Part shown: piece after piece, positions 5,845-6,164 of the stretch
Position numbering within the stretch: the stretch's first letter is position 1
Layout: each line of letters starts with the position of its first letter
Assembly: GCA_009785775.1 (NCBI GenBank)
Contig: WQVR01000057.1
Location: 1 to 6,164 of the forward strand
Source of the DNA: Candidatus Proendomicrobium guianensium
GTDB taxonomy: Bacteria > Elusimicrobiota > Endomicrobiia > Endomicrobiales > Endomicrobiaceae
DNA length: 6,164 nt
Direction of reading: 5' to 3'
The notes under the pieces: model-generated
Seen by the model: the letters and a program-made list of their open reading frames with translations, nothing else
The model's database searches: none
Told to the model about the DNA's origin: nothing
Position numbers and translations under genes: made by a program

Positions 5845-6164
5845 ATGAAAACAAAAATATTTTTAACTTTATCATTTGTATCTTTATGGTTTATTTTTGC
5901 CTGTGCCGGTGGCGCGGTTAGAAATAAGCCCGTTAGTGCAGATGGCGAAGTAGGCGCGCAAATGCCGCATTTTACTCCGGTATTTGTTTACAGAGACGCC
6001 GCCTCACCCTCAAACAGATTTTTCCCTTCCGGTTGGATGGGAGATGTGGCAGACATACACTTTAACGACGCTTACCACGGCGACAGCCATTCCGGCATGA
6101 CCTCTATACGCATAGAGTACAGGCCGCAAGGACATATGCGTTGGGCGGGCATTTACTGGCAAAA
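5845..6164 (+). CDS. Lipoprotein paralogue of the preceding β-sandwich protein (3' end outside window)
   Basis: An open frame of 106 codons runs from ATG at 5845 to the window end without a stop. The N-terminus is a lipoprotein signal: basic KTK, a hydrophobic stretch at about 5-19, and a lipobox-like IFAC with C20 as the probable lipidated residue, followed by AGGAV and a polar tether. From residue 43 it aligns with residues 42 onward of the upstream protein: 22 of the first 42 positions are identical with no gap, including FFPSGWMGD, then TSIRIEY and RWAGIYWQ. Residue +2 after Cys is Ala, so an Asp-type inner-membrane retention signal is not seen; outer-membrane sorting rules in this phylum are not known to me. 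No clear Shine-Dalgarno precedes the ATG, only AT-rich sequence. The 89-nt gap holds the strong hairpin. The gene is probably a tandem duplicate; the rest of its domain lies beyond the window. Confidence 0.82.
   Translation, partial: MKTKIFLTLSFVSLWFIFACAGGAVRNKPVSADGEVGAQMPHFTPVFVYRDAASPSNRFFPSGWMGDVADIHFNDAYHGDSHSGMTSIRIEYRPQGHMRWAGIYWQ

Noticed and set aside
5841..5846. Perfect TATAAT as the promoter of the lipoprotein gene
   Set aside because: It overlaps the ATG at 5845, so transcription would start inside the coding region, and no -35 hexamer lies at the right distance. AT-rich sequence explains it.

Overview
The window comes from a Gram-negative bacterium with a protein-rich outer membrane. 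Four of the six genes encode exported proteins with type I or lipoprotein signal peptides, two of them are outer-membrane β-barrel proteins, and one carries a peptidoglycan-binding OmpA domain. A FlgD/T9SS-like C-terminal domain, a PorV/PorQ-like barrel and a barrel-Ig-OmpA fusion together point to Elusimicrobiota, Fibrobacterota or related FCB-like lineages, with spirochaetes less likely. This is a judgement from family patterns; no marker gene here settles the phylum. All genes lie on the + strand. No tRNA, rRNA, CRISPR array, transposase or phage gene was seen.

Left part (1-2088): the tail of a large exported protein ending in a FlgD-Ig/type A sorting-like domain, then a PorV/PorQ-family barrel gene with a TTG start and a strong Shine-Dalgarno sequence, then tcdA, the tRNA t6A-cyclising dehydratase. 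Gaps are 14 and 16 nt, so these three are probably one transcript. If the PorV-like protein acts as in type IX secretion, it could receive cargo such as the protein encoded just upstream.

Middle (2089-4918): a near-consensus sigma-70 promoter (TTGACT, 17-nt spacer, TAAAAT) lies so close to the next ATG that the mRNA should be leaderless or nearly so. It drives a 926-aa protein with a signal peptide, a large probable β-barrel, a FlgD-like Ig segment and a C-terminal OmpA domain that retains the Asp and Arg for peptidoglycan binding. It probably ties the outer membrane to the cell wall.

Right part (4919-6164): a 198-nt structured leader with a possible extended -10 promoter, an 11-bp inverted repeat and a small hairpin beside a strong Shine-Dalgarno sequence precedes a 212-aa secreted protein of carbohydrate-binding-like β-sandwich type. 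After a very strong hairpin with reversed polarity (T-tract, GC stem, A-tract) comes a paralogue with a lipoprotein signal, cut off by the window end. The pair shares a PSGWMGD core. One copy looks soluble or periplasmic and the other membrane-anchored.

The most notable items are the tandem paralogues with different sorting signals, the barrel-Ig-OmpA fusion, the pairing of a sorting-like domain with a PorV-like gene, the leaderless promoter, and the reversed-polarity hairpin. None amounts to a proven new system.
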